Positions 41,458 through 50,502 of a DNA stretch of 64,000 bases are shown here, piece by piece (the first letter of the stretch is position 1; each line of letters opens with the position of its first letter). A program made the translations under genes and the position numbers. The stretch is taken from assembly GCA_038253885.1 (NCBI GenBank), contig JBBSGP010000003.1, positions 45,795 through 109,794 of the forward strand, in the 5' to 3' direction. Under the pieces are notes generated by a model that was not told where the DNA came from, did no database searches, and was given only the letters and a program-made list of their open reading frames with translations. Source of the stretch: JALZAQ01 sp038253885. Its GTDB lineage: Bacteria; Gemmatimonadota; Gemmatimonadetes; Gemmatimonadales; Gemmatimonadaceae.

Positions 41458-44400
41458 ATGACTCCGAAGACCTTCCGAGGAGCCCACCGCGTCGTCGTTG
41501 CCCTATTCACGACAGCGGCGCTCACGGCCTTTGCCACGCCACTCCGCGCTCAGACGGCCACGACCACCGGGACCATTCGCGGCGCTGTGACGAGCCGGGA
41601 CGGCGCCGTTCCGCTCGCCGGAGCGACGGTAATCGTCACCAACGCGGAGAACGGCGTGCGCCGTGGCACCCAGACAGACGAGCGGGGCCGCTACTCCGTT
41701 CCCTTTCTCGACCCCGGCCTCTATACCGTGCGGGGCCAAACGATCGGGTACCGCGCTACCGAGAAGCCGGGAATCCGGATCGCCATCGGGCAGGTGCAGA
41801 CGGTCGACTTCGCCCTGGAGCTGGCTCCGATCCAGCTCCAGACGCAGCGCGTCACCGCCGATCTCACCCCACTGATCGAGAGGCAGAAGACCGGAACGAA
41901 CACGCGCATCGACCAGCAGCAGATCGCCAACCTCCCGGTGAACGGCCGGAACTTCAAGGATCTCGTGGTGCTCACTCCCGGGGTCAGCGACGTCGGATCG
42001 ACAGGCTCGGGCGGGGGCCAGTCCATCGGCGGCGGCCGCACCGGAGCCACGAACATCCTGATGGACGGCGTCAACAACAACGAGAGCTTCTTCGGCGGCG
42101 ACGCCCGCGGCGGCGACCGCGCCCCGTTCTCGTACTCGATCGAAGCGGTGAAGGAGATCCAGGTCATCACTTCCGGCACCGACGTCGAGCGGGGCCAGTT
42201 CACTGGCGGCACGGTGAACGCCGTCACCAAGCAGGGGACCAACCGGTTTGATGGCGCCCTGTTCGGCTACCTGCGCCAGGACAAGCTGGGCAGTCTCAAG
42301 CTGACAGCTAACGACTACCTCGGCCGCGCCCCGATCGACTTCAAGAGCCAGCAGTACGGCGTCAGCCTCGGTGGCCCGATCATCAAGGATCACGCGCACT
42401 TCTTCTTCGCGCTGGACAAGAGCATCCGCACCGAGCCGCGCCCGGTCTTCGTCGGGGGCCCCACCGACGCCGGGATAAGGGCGTCCGGAATCCATCCCGA
42501 TACTCTGGCAAATTTTCTCGGCATCGCCCAGCGCGTGTACGGTTACGACCTGACGCGCGAGGTCGGCAACTTCGATGCAAACACGAACGAAGACGCGTTC
42601 TTCGGGCGGGTGGATTGGCAGATCAGCGCCAACCACAAGGTCAGCATCCGTGACAACTTCACGAAGGTGGACCTGACCAAGGACCGGCTCTTCGTCTCGC
42701 CCACGTCGCAAGATCTGCTGTCGAACTCGGGCGACAACGTGGACAAGTCCAACAGCCTCGTCGCGTCCCTTTTCTCGACCTTCTCGCACGGCATCTCGAA
42801 CGAGCTCCGGGGCCAGTACGCGACCGAGAAGAAGCCCCGTCCCTCGAATCCGTCGGGCACGTTCGGTGTGCCGCTCCCGCAGGTGCGCATCAACAACGTT
42901 CGCTCCACTCTCTCCGACGGCTCGGCGTTCGCCACCACGATCTTCTTCGGTGCAGACCCGGTGCTGCACTCCAACAAGCTCGAGGAGACCACCTACGAGC
43001 TGATCGACAACCTCCGGCTGACGAAGGGCGATCACAGCTTCAAGATCGGCACCGACTTCACGCGGGTTCACCCCTACAACAAGTTCCGGAACAACAGCCT
43101 CGGCTCGTTCACGTTCAACTCGATGCAGGATTTCGAGGCCAGGAACCCTGCCAGCTTCACCCGTGCGCTCCCGTTCACCGGGCTGGCGGAAATCCCCGTC
43201 CAGGACTACTACGTGAACGAGGTCGCGCTGTACGCTCAGGACGAGTATCAGGTCACCCCGAAGCTCTTCCTGCAGTACGGCCTGCGCTACGACTACAGCT
43301 GGTACCCCACCAAGCCGCCGCCCAATCGGGCGTTGCAGCGGAGCTTCCCCTATCTCGACGTGACGGTCGAGCCGCGCGATCCCAAGGACATCTCTCCCCG
43401 GATCGGCTTCACCTTCGATCCGGCGGCCGACGGCCGGCAGGTATTCCGCGGGAGCTCCAACATCTTCTACGGCCGCGCGCCCTACGTGCTCTGGTCCAAT
43501 GCGCTGCTCAACACCGGCCAGACCCAGCTCGGCCTCAACTGCTCGGGCGCGGCGACGCCGATCCCCGACTTTCAGGGATACGCCAAGGATCCGGGCAGCA
43601 TCCCGAGCGCGTGCATCGGAGCGGGGGCGCCCTCGCCCGCGCCGTCCGTCAACGTCTTCGACCAGGACTTCAAGCAATCCTACAGCTGGCGCACCAATCT
43701 GGCCTACGATCGCCTGCTGGCCGACAGCTGGCGCATCACCGCCGAGGGCGTGTATTCCACGGTGCGCAACAACTACGTCGTGCAGGACGACAACCTGAAC
43801 ACCATTCCGCGCTTCTTCATCGAGGGCGGGCTGCCAGTGTACGTCGATCCGGCGCGGGTCTCGACCAGTAGCGGCGCGATTTCCCGCGCGTTCACGCGCC
43901 TGGACAACTCCTTCGACAACGTCTACGTGCACCGCTCGCTCGGCTCGACGCTCACCTGGCTCGGAATTCTCCAGCTTCGAGGCAATACCAGCTGGGGCTC
44001 GATGTTGATGTCGTACACCTACGATCATACTTGGGATAACCAGAGCACTCCTTGCTGCATCACCAACTCGATGTTCACCGCCAACCGCGTCGCCGGAAAT
44101 CCCAACGACTTCAACAATCAGTGGGGACCGGCGGACTTCAACCGCGTCCATTCGATCGTTTTCTCCCCGACCGTCATCGCCCCGTTTGGCTTCACGGTGA
44201 GCGGCATCGTGCGCCTGTTCTCCGGTCTCGCCTGGACGCCGCGCTACGGCAACGACGTCAACGGCGACGGTGTGATCAACGACCGCCTCTACGTGCCGAC
44301 GACGAGCGAGGTGCTCGGCTACCAGTTCTTCGGCACGACGGCGCTGGAGCAATCGACCCAGCGTAGCCAGTTCGAGCAGCTGATCGAAGGAACGGACTGC

Positions 44401-44742
44401 CTGCGCAACGCGCGCGGCAGCACCATCGACCGCAATGCTTGCCGCAACCCGTGGCAGAGCGTGGTCGACGCCCGTCTCTCGAAGAAGTTCACCACCCTGA
44501 GCGGGCAGAACGTCGAGCTGGTGGCCGACTTCTTCAATGTGCTCAACGGCCTGAACAAGAATTGGGGAAAGAGGCTCGAGGTGGGCGGCAACAACGACCA
44601 GTTGCTGAACGTTCGCGGCTTCAACCCGACGACGAATCGCTTCATCTATCAGGTGAACCCGAACTTCGCGCAGATCACGCCGTCGAATAACTTCTCGTCC
44701 ACGCAATTCCAGATGCAGCTCGGGCTGCGCTACAACTTCTGA
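41458..44742 (+). CDS. TonB-dependent receptor, Oar-like, with N-terminal carboxypeptidase-regulatory domain
   Basis: A 1094-residue outer-membrane receptor. A signal peptide with cut LRA|QTA (Gln at +1) is followed by a transthyretin-like domain (GTIRGAVTSRDGAVPLAGATV, seen in part; LYTVRGQTIGYRA) and then the plug (LPVNGRNFKDLVVLTPGV, TNILMDGVNNNESFFGG, GGTVNAVTKQGTNRFDG). The remainder is a beta-barrel ending in LGLRYNF with the terminal Phe of outer-membrane proteins. Ligand unknown; Oar-like proteins often export or import peptides or large substrates. It is followed 11 bases later by a lipoprotein gene, the likely surface partner. Confidence 0.92.
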   Translation: MTPKTFRGAHRVVVALFTTAALTAFATPLRAQTATTTGTIRGAVTSRDGAVPLAGATVIVTNAENGVRRGTQTDERGRYSVPFLDPGLYTVRGQTIGYRATEKPGIRIAIGQVQTVDFALELAPIQLQTQRVTADLTPLIERQKTGTNTRIDQQQIANLPVNGRNFKDLVVLTPGVSDVGSTGSGGGQSIGGGRTGATNILMDGVNNNESFFGGDARGGDRAPFSYSIEAVKEIQVITSGTDVERGQFTGGTVNAVTKQGTNRFDGALFGYLRQDKLGSLKLTANDYLGRAPIDFKSQQYGVSLGGPIIKDHAHFFFALDKSIRTEPRPVFVGGPTDAGIRASGIHPDTLANFLGIAQRVYGYDLTREVGNFDANTNEDAFFGRVDWQISANHKVSIRDNFTKVDLTKDRLFVSPTSQDLLSNSGDNVDKSNSLVASLFSTFSHGISNELRGQYATEKKPRPSNPSGTFGVPLPQVRINNVRSTLSDGSAFATTIFFGADPVLHSNKLEETTYELIDNLRLTKGDHSFKIGTDFTRVHPYNKFRNNSLGSFTFNSMQDFEARNPASFTRALPFTGLAEIPVQDYYVNEVALYAQDEYQVTPKLFLQYGLRYDYSWYPTKPPPNRALQRSFPYLDVTVEPRDPKDISPRIGFTFDPAADGRQVFRGSSNIFYGRAPYVLWSNALLNTGQTQLGLNCSGAATPIPDFQGYAKDPGSIPSACIGAGAPSPAPSVNVFDQDFKQSYSWRTNLAYDRLLADSWRITAEGVYSTVRNNYVVQDDNLNTIPRFFIEGGLPVYVDPARVSTSSGAISRAFTRLDNSFDNVYVHRSLGSTLTWLGILQLRGNTSWGSMLMSYTYDHTWDNQSTPCCITNSMFTANRVAGNPNDFNNQWGPADFNRVHSIVFSPTVIAPFGFTVSGIVRLFSGLAWTPRYGNDVNGDGVINDRLYVPTTSEVLGYQFFGTTALEQSTQRSQFEQLIEGTDCLRNARGSTIDRNACRNPWQSVVDARLSKKFTTLSGQNVELVADFFNVLNGLNKNWGKRLEVGGNNDQLLNVRGFNPTTNRFIYQVNPNFAQITPSNNFSSTQFQMQLGLRYNF

Positions 44743-44753
44743 CCGGGACTCCC

Positions 44754-45857
44754 ATGTCGATGCGCGCGATTCTCATCGGGGCTGCCGGAGCGCTCGCGCT
44801 CACCGCCTGCGACAAGCAGCCGGCCGGTCCGTACACTGATCTGACGTTCCAGAGCACGGGCGTGCTCAACGTTCAGCTCTCCCGCGATACCGCCAACACG
44901 CTCGCCCAGAAGCTGCTCCCCGCGGCCGGAGTGACGGTGAGCCTGTTTCCGCTCACGAGCCCGACCCTGCTGCTGAGGAACGCCACCACCGACAGCCGCG
45001 GGATCGCGTCGTTCACCGGGCTGGCTCCGGGAAAGTACATCGTGACCCCGCAGGTCCGCGCCGGCTCTGCCTTCCAGACCTTCAGCTCGGACACGGTCAC
45101 GGTGTCCGCGAACGGCACGACGAGCTCGCGGCCCTTCGTCGTCCGACTCGGGTCGTCCGTCTCCGGCACCATCGCGGCGGAATTCCTCAATCAGAGCCGC
45201 TTCGTCTCGCAGCGCTTCCAGGGCGTGGTCGTCAGCTTCTTCCGCGAGCTGGTGGACGCCAACGGAGTGCCGACCGGGGTGTTCTCGTCCACGCCTTTCG
45301 CCACCGCTACCACGGATGTGACCGGCGCCTTCTCCATCCCGGTGGCGCCCGGACCGGCTCGCGTCAGGGCGACCTATGACGCCAGCGCCCTGTTCTCGAA
45401 CGACTCGCTGCTCCTCGGAGGAGCGGGAACCATCCCGACGCCGCGCGGACTCACGATCGGGACCACCGGCGCGATCGCGCCGGACGCGAGCGTGAGCCTG
45501 ACCAGCGCGTTCACCTACACCTTCAAGTCGTCACTCACCGGCATCGTCTTCCGCGACTACAACAACAATGGCGTACGTGACGCCGGCGACACACTGGCGG
45601 TGGGCGATACGATCCGCGTCCAGTTGCGGGACTCGACCGGGACACGCGTGATCACGACCGTGACCGCGACCCGCGCTGCTCCGCGGTACACGTTGAAGAG
45701 CATCCAGGGAGGGAAGTACCAGCTCGTGATCGACCTTCCGTCGAGCCGGTTCGGCGACACCTTCCCGCTCAAGCCGGGCACGAAGACCTACGTCGTGATC
45801 GTGCCGAACAGCGCGTCGGTCGTGACGCAGGACATCGCGGTCCCATTAACGCCGTAG
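44754..45857 (+). CDS. Surface-type lipoprotein with SdrD-B/prealbumin-like repeats
   Basis: A 367-residue lipoprotein (lipobox ALTAC, Asp at +2). It is composed of repeated transthyretin-like beta-sandwiches (SRGIASFTGLAPGKYIVTP, VTGAFSIPVAPGPARVRA) and one SdrD-B-type unit with the calcium-loop DYNNNGVRDAGD, then YTLKSIQGGKYQLVIDLP. It has no SusD-like TPR fold. Being 11 bases behind the TonB receptor and on the same mRNA, it is probably its accessory lipoprotein. A double hairpin ends the operon. Confidence 0.82.
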   Translation: MSMRAILIGAAGALALTACDKQPAGPYTDLTFQSTGVLNVQLSRDTANTLAQKLLPAAGVTVSLFPLTSPTLLLRNATTDSRGIASFTGLAPGKYIVTPQVRAGSAFQTFSSDTVTVSANGTTSSRPFVVRLGSSVSGTIAAEFLNQSRFVSQRFQGVVVSFFRELVDANGVPTGVFSSTPFATATTDVTGAFSIPVAPGPARVRATYDASALFSNDSLLLGGAGTIPTPRGLTIGTTGAIAPDASVSLTSAFTYTFKSSLTGIVFRDYNNNGVRDAGDTLAVGDTIRVQLRDSTGTRVITTVTATRAAPRYTLKSIQGGKYQLVIDLPSSRFGDTFPLKPGTKTYVVIVPNSASVVTQDIAVPLTP

Positions 45858-45861
45858 CGCC

Positions 45862-45894
45862 CGGGAGCCCATTCGCGGCTCCCGCCCTCGCGGG
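45862..45894. terminator. Double hairpin between convergent operons
   Basis: An 8-bp stem CGGGAGCC / GGCTCCCG (45862-45869, 45877-45884) overlaps a second CCCGC / GCGGG stem (45881-45894). It lies between the lipoprotein stop and the mlaD stop, so it probably serves both. Confidence 0.6.
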
Positions 45895-46779
45895 CTAGAA
45901 GATCTTGAGGTTGATGTACTTCTTCGGGTTCTTCTTGAAATCCGCGGTCAGCGAGTCGATGCGGGCGAGCAGGTTGCGGGTGTTGCTGTAGAGGGCCGTG
46001 TCGTTCAGCAGCATCGCCGCGGATCCGTGACCGCTCTCAAGCTTGGTCAGCACTCCGTTCAGGCGGGTGGACGTCTGCTGCAGGCTGTCGCTGAGCATGG
46101 CCAGACTGCGCGTGATCGCCTTCACGTTGCGCACTGTCGAGTCCACTGTCGCCGAGTCGATGGCGCTGGTGGTCCGCCGCAAGCTCGCCAGCGTCGCGCT
46201 GATACCGCGGCTCTGCTCGGCGGCGATGGTGTTGAGCTGGCTGATGAGGCGGTTCGTCGAGCCGATGGTCGCGCGGAGGTCGGCGATACCGCCACCCTGA
46301 ACCATCTGCAGATCCAGAGCCTGCGACATGTCGGACACGCGGCGGCCAACCGTGTCGACCCGCGCCAACATGTCGTCGATGGTCGGCGCTGGCTTCTCGG
46401 CCGGGATGGTATCCCCCGGCGGTAGGCTCTGGTTGGTGAATTGATGCGGTGGCGTGAGCGCGAGCGCCGCGTCGCCGAACAGGCCCACCGAGATCACCTT
46501 CGCCCGCGTGCCCTCGGGGACCGTCTGCGCCTTCTCGATCTTCATCGTCACGAGCAGGTGGCCGTCGCGCTTCAGAGCCACGTTGTCCACGTTGCCGATC
46601 TGGACCCCGGCGAGGAGCACCGGCTGCCCGGTCTTGAGGTTCGCTCCCCACTCGAAGCGCGAGTACAGGGGATACCCGCCGCCGAGGCCCCGTCGCGCGA
46701 GCCAGAGCGTCCCCGTTATTCCGATGATGACAGCGATGGTCACGAACACGCCCACCAGAACTTCGTCTCGTCGCTTCAT
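45895..46779 (-). CDS. mlaD: MlaD-family (MCE) lipid-transport protein
   Basis: A 294-residue protein with an N-terminal membrane anchor (EVLVGVFVTIAVIIGITGTLWLA) and one MCE domain (~38-120; FEWGANLKTGQPVLLAGVQIGNV, LFGDAALALTPP). A long helical region follows, rich in Ser/Thr with heptad-like spacing (ISATLASLRRTTSAIDSATVDS), as in MCE proteins that oligomerise into a tunnel or needle. It binds phospholipids in transit between the two membranes. ATGA overlap with mlaE; last gene of the operon. Confidence 0.92.
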   Translation of the reverse strand: MKRRDEVLVGVFVTIAVIIGITGTLWLARRGLGGGYPLYSRFEWGANLKTGQPVLLAGVQIGNVDNVALKRDGHLLVTMKIEKAQTVPEGTRAKVISVGLFGDAALALTPPHQFTNQSLPPGDTIPAEKPAPTIDDMLARVDTVGRRVSDMSQALDLQMVQGGGIADLRATIGSTNRLISQLNTIAAEQSRGISATLASLRRTTSAIDSATVDSTVRNVKAITRSLAMLSDSLQQTSTRLNGVLTKLESGHGSAAMLLNDTALYSNTRNLLARIDSLTADFKKNPKKYINLKIF

Positions 46780-47639
46780 GGCTGGAGTTGGACTGCGAGA
46801 TAGAATGCGGTGAGAGCGTCGAGCATCAGAATCACCACCGAGCTGATGACGACGGCCCGGGCAGTCGAGGCTCCCACACCTTCAGCGCCGGCGCCGGTCA
46901 CGTACCCTTCGTACGAGGACACGAGCGCGATCGCGCCTCCGAAGAGGGTCGCCTTGATAAGCCCGTATACCACCTGGAAGATCGCGAACGAGAGGTGGAG
47001 GCCGCCGGTGAAATCCTGCGAAGGAATTCCGGCGGCGAGCACCGCCGTGAAGTAGCCGGCCACGATCGCGAAGGTGTTGCCCACCATCGTGAGGATCGGC
47101 ACCATCGCCACCGCCGCCAGCAACCGCGGCACCACGAGGTACGCCAGCGGGTCGTAGGAGAGCGTCTCGAGCGCGTCGATCTGCTCCGTCACCCGCATCG
47201 TGCCGATCTCGGCCGTCATGCGGGCGCCCACGCGGCCCGCGAGAACGAGCGCGGTGAGCAGCGGTCCGAGCTCGAGCATGATGCTCTGTCGCAGAATCCA
47301 GCTCACCGCCGACTTCTGCGCCCCCGGAAAGAGCTGGTAGCTGGTCTGATAGGCCGAGACGGCGCCGAGGAACAGCATGACCGTGCCGATGAGCGGCAGC
47401 GAGTCCACACCGATTCGCCGCATCTGAGCCATCGTCAGCGGGAGATACGTGCGGGCTTCGGCGAACGCACGCACCACGTCGCGGAGGAAGTACACCCGAT
47501 CGCCGATCCCACCGAACAGGCTTCGGAAAGAGCGCGCGACCTGCCGGAAGATGACGATCCCGGCCCGTTGCGGGATCGGAAAAGTCTGGGTCGCCCGCTC
47601 GAGGGAATCGGGGTAGTTGGGAACCGTGAAATGGGACAC
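46776..47639 (-). CDS. mlaE: MlaE-family ABC permease
   Basis: A 287-residue permease with about five helices and the MlaE core: LVLAGRVGARMTAEIGTMRVTEQIDALE (shown in part: GRVGARMTAEIGTM) and PLAYLVVPRLLA, plus the SYEGYVTGAGAEGVGAST loop near the end that contacts the ATPase. It should work with MlaD and an MlaF-type ATPase in phospholipid trafficking, but no mlaF is in this operon. The start is GTG 47639, 9 bases after lptG. Confidence 0.92.
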   Translation of the reverse strand: MSHFTVPNYPDSLERATQTFPIPQRAGIVIFRQVARSFRSLFGGIGDRVYFLRDVVRAFAEARTYLPLTMAQMRRIGVDSLPLIGTVMLFLGAVSAYQTSYQLFPGAQKSAVSWILRQSIMLELGPLLTALVLAGRVGARMTAEIGTMRVTEQIDALETLSYDPLAYLVVPRLLAAVAMVPILTMVGNTFAIVAGYFTAVLAAGIPSQDFTGGLHLSFAIFQVVYGLIKATLFGGAIALVSSYEGYVTGAGAEGVGASTARAVVISSVVILMLDALTAFYLAVQLQP

Positions 47640-47648
47640 GTCAGCCGG

Positions 47649-48734
47649 TCACGTACGAGTGCGTGCCAGCAGGATCGCGCCCAGGATGCCGAAGAGCATG
47701 TTCGGGATCCAGGCCGCAAGGTACGGCGGTACGAGTCCCCCTCCGCCCACGGCCTTGGTGATCTGGATCAACATCAGAAAGAGAACCGTGGTCGCCAGGC
47801 TCACGCCGATGCCGTATGCCGTGCCGCCGCGCTGCGTGCTCGTCGCTAGCGAGGCGCCGAAGATCGCGATGATGATGCACGTCACCGGGATCGCGATCTT
47901 GAGTGACTGCTCCACCTTGAGCTCGTTGGCGTCGCCGCCGGAGCGCTCGAGGGAGCGGATGAAGCGCCCCAGCTCGTGGAAGCGCATCTCCTGCGGCGCT
48001 CGCGGCGACGCCATCAGCTCGGCGGGAGACTCGGTGAACTGGTTGTCGCGCAGACTGTCGAACCCGATCGCGAAATCGGTCAACGAGTCCGGAAGCACGT
48101 GCATCTCGCCCCGGCGCAGCCGCCAGCCGGCTGTCGAATCCCAGGCGGCGATCTGCGCCGAGACGAGATAGCTCGGGTAATCCACGCCCTTTCCCTTGCG
48201 CTCGATCTCGAGCCCATTCGCGAGTCGCTGCTCCACGTTCAGGGTGGAGATCTTGTACACGCGCCCATGATCGCCGGCGTACGCGAAGTTGAATCGGTCG
48301 CTGCCGGCGGTGAACTTCCTCTCCTCCAGCAGCTCGCTGCGCTTGCCGTTGGTGATCGGCACCAGCTCGCCGATGCCCATCGCCAGCGCGGTCACCATCA
48401 CCGACCCCACGAAGATCGGCGCCACCATCCGGTGGAAGCTGATTCCGGATGCTTTGGCGGCCGTGATCTCGGAGTGGCGCGTGAACCCGCCGATGGAGAA
48501 GATCGTCGCGAACAGCACCGCTGCCGGCAGGACCATGAACATCGAGTCCGGAATCCAGTAGAGATAGCTGAGCGCGATCGCGGACCACGGCAGGTTGCGA
48601 TTGAGATACTTCTCCAGCTTCTCGGTGAGATCGATCACGATGACCAGCACCGGGAACCCGAGCGCCGTCATGACGAAGATCTTCGTGAACTCCGTCAGGA
48701 CATACCGGTCCAGCGGCTTGTAGAGTCGTGGCAT
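47649..48734 (-). CDS. lptG: LPS export permease LptG
   Basis: A 361-residue LptF/LptG-family permease: N-terminal helices with LDRYVLTEFTKIFVMT and the coupling-helix region FTRHSEITAAKASGISFHRM, a periplasmic beta-jellyroll (~100-270), and three final helices. Together with LptF it pulls LPS from the inner membrane using LptB. ATG 48734 shares one base with the lptF stop (TGATG). An LPS-type outer leaflet is therefore expected. Confidence 0.92.
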   Translation of the reverse strand: MPRLYKPLDRYVLTEFTKIFVMTALGFPVLVIVIDLTEKLEKYLNRNLPWSAIALSYLYWIPDSMFMVLPAAVLFATIFSIGGFTRHSEITAAKASGISFHRMVAPIFVGSVMVTALAMGIGELVPITNGKRSELLEERKFTAGSDRFNFAYAGDHGRVYKISTLNVEQRLANGLEIERKGKGVDYPSYLVSAQIAAWDSTAGWRLRRGEMHVLPDSLTDFAIGFDSLRDNQFTESPAELMASPRAPQEMRFHELGRFIRSLERSGGDANELKVEQSLKIAIPVTCIIIAIFGASLATSTQRGGTAYGIGVSLATTVLFLMLIQITKAVGGGGLVPPYLAAWIPNMLFGILGAILLARTRT

Positions 48735-50350
48735 CAGCCGGCGCTCCCGGACTCGACGCTCGGAGCCGCGTTGGGCGCACGGGAGATGAGTCGGCGCGCC
48801 CAGCCGCGGATGCTCTCGAGCAGCTCGCCCGCGTCTCCGCCCCGAGCCGTGGCGCCGCTCGTCCTCACGCGCCAGAGCATGATCAGGCCCACGATCGTGA
48901 AGAAGATGTTCGCCATCCACATCGCCCAGAAGGGAGAGAGGATGACCTTGTTCGCCAGCGCTTCGCCCGCGATCAGCGCCACATAGTAGATCGAGAACGC
49001 GCCCAGGCTGACACCGATCGTGAGTCCGACCCCTCCCCGCGGAAAGCGCAACGCGATCGGCGCACCGAAGAGGACGAACACCATGCACGCCGCGGCGAGG
49101 GCGAACTTCTTCTGGATCTCGATCTGGTAGCGGGCCATCCCCTGCTGCGTGTCGGTGAGGCGCGCGCGGAGCACGCTGAGCTGAGATGCGATCCCCATCG
49201 CGGAAGACGTGGGCAGTGGCGGAGCGGACGGCGTGGTCACCGGTACCGGACGCCGCCGTCGCGGCCCGGGGAGGGAGGGATCCTGAACCGCCGGGGCGCG
49301 AACGGGGGCACCTGTGCCGCGGGGCGCCTGCGCCGGGACCTCGGCCGCTTCCGCCTCTTTCACGTGGAAGAGACGCTCGACTGCCTGGCAGTACCCGCTG
49401 CCGAGGAGGAGCCTCGGCGGCCGCGCCGCGGGGACGGTTGTCGCGCTGCGCGGGGTGGGAGTGGGGGTCGCCGCGGGCGCTCGTGAGGCCGCCTCGGCGC
49501 GCTCGAGATCCGTACGCGCCGACGCATACTCCACCGCCCGCTGCTCGAACACCTGCTGCATCTCGCAGATCGACATCTCCCGATCGCTCTTGTACTGGTC
49601 CTTCGATCCGGTGAGCTCGAGCTGATTGCCGACGCCCCGCACCCGGATGTCATCGATCGTGAAGAAGAGGCGCTGCATCTCCTCGGGATGGTCGCGGGTG
49701 ATCTCCTGCGAGTAGCCGGTGAAGAGCATCATCGCCAGGTCGCGACGGTCCTTCGACATCCCCATCCGGCCGCTGTCCGCGTACACCGTCCGGCGGCGCA
49801 GCGCATCGGACAGATCCCAGATCGTCACTTCCTTGAGGAGGGCGGTGGCGTTGTCCACCCGGCCGGCGCGAAGGTAGAGCTTGCCCGGGGACAGCTCGTT
49901 GATCACTTGCTCCCGCAACGCGAAGGTCGGCTTCTTTCGCGCGATGTCCGATTCCAGGGTGCGCAGCGTGTGGTTGGCGCGAGGAAGGATCTGGTCATTG
50001 AACGCGAGCATCAGCAGGGCCAGTGACGTCGCCCCCCACAGCGGGGGTCCGATCAGGCGGAGGATGCTCACGCCACTCGCCTTGAGCGCGGTGATCTCGT
50101 TCTCTGCCGCGAGCCGGCTGAACGCGTACAGCACCGCCACCAGCACCGCCATCGGCAGCGTCATCGCGACGATGAAGGGAATCGTCAGCAGAAAGAATTG
50201 GCCGATGACGCTCCACGGCAGCCCCTTGCCCACCAGGTTGCCAAAGTTCTTCGCAACCTGATTGAGCAGGAGCAGCGCCGTCAGTGCGGAAAGCGAGAAG
50301 AGCAGGGGGCCGACGTGCTCACGGAGCACGTAGCGGGTGAGGATCTTCAA
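48734..50350 (-). CDS. lptF: LPS export permease LptF with Pro/Ala-rich insertion
   Basis: A 538-residue LptF-family permease, about 170 residues longer than usual. Helices 1-3 (to ~118) include SRLAAENEITALKASGVSIL, the coupling helix. The periplasmic jellyroll follows, and residues ~286-385 form a low-complexity Pro/Ala/Arg-rich insertion. The last three helices are ~417-493. A cytosolic tail of ~45 residues ends the protein. TTG 50350 is the apparent start (LKILTRYVLREH is the normal LptF N-terminus). It is first in the lptF-lptG-mlaE-mlaD operon, divergent from sprA. Confidence 0.9.
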   Translation of the reverse strand: MKILTRYVLREHVGPLLFSLSALTALLLLNQVAKNFGNLVGKGLPWSVIGQFFLLTIPFIVAMTLPMAVLVAVLYAFSRLAAENEITALKASGVSILRLIGPPLWGATSLALLMLAFNDQILPRANHTLRTLESDIARKKPTFALREQVINELSPGKLYLRAGRVDNATALLKEVTIWDLSDALRRRTVYADSGRMGMSKDRRDLAMMLFTGYSQEITRDHPEEMQRLFFTIDDIRVRGVGNQLELTGSKDQYKSDREMSICEMQQVFEQRAVEYASARTDLERAEAASRAPAATPTPTPRSATTVPAARPPRLLLGSGYCQAVERLFHVKEAEAAEVPAQAPRGTGAPVRAPAVQDPSLPGPRRRRPVPVTTPSAPPLPTSSAMGIASQLSVLRARLTDTQQGMARYQIEIQKKFALAAACMVFVLFGAPIALRFPRGGVGLTIGVSLGAFSIYYVALIAGEALANKVILSPFWAMWMANIFFTIVGLIMLWRVRTSGATARGGDAGELLESIRGWARRLISRAPNAAPSVESGSAG

Positions 50351-50404
50351 TTCGATATGCCTTCGGCCGCCGTTCGCGGCGTCCGTGCGAAGCCGTCGTC
50401 AGGG

Positions 50405-50432
50405 TTGTAGCGTCGTGCACTCACACTATATT
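50405..50432 (+). promoter_or_regulatory. Predicted promoter of sprA
   Basis: TATATT at 50427-50432, the best -10 in the 152-base divergent region, with TTGTAG (50405-50410) 16 bases upstream. The leader would be ~65 bases. Confidence 0.5.
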
Positions 50433-50502
50433 CTACGGGTCCCATCAATGTACGTTCGCGGGTGCCATCCGGCGACCCACGATCCACCCGCCTAGGGCTC
50501 GA

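Noticed and set aside
41503..44706. A 1067-codon open frame on the minus strand opposite the TonB receptor
   Set aside because: It is the antisense shadow of a well-supported receptor gene. High GC makes the reverse frame stop-free, and its translation has no recognisable domain.
44754..45857. SusD-like identity for the lipoprotein after the TonB receptor
   Set aside because: The repeats are beta-sandwich (transthyretin/SdrD-B) type; no helical TPR core or SusD motifs are seen.
50448..50495. A 15-codon upstream ORF in the sprA leader
   Set aside because: It has no SD, no codon pattern of a known attenuator peptide and no paired hairpins; a chance ORF is likely.
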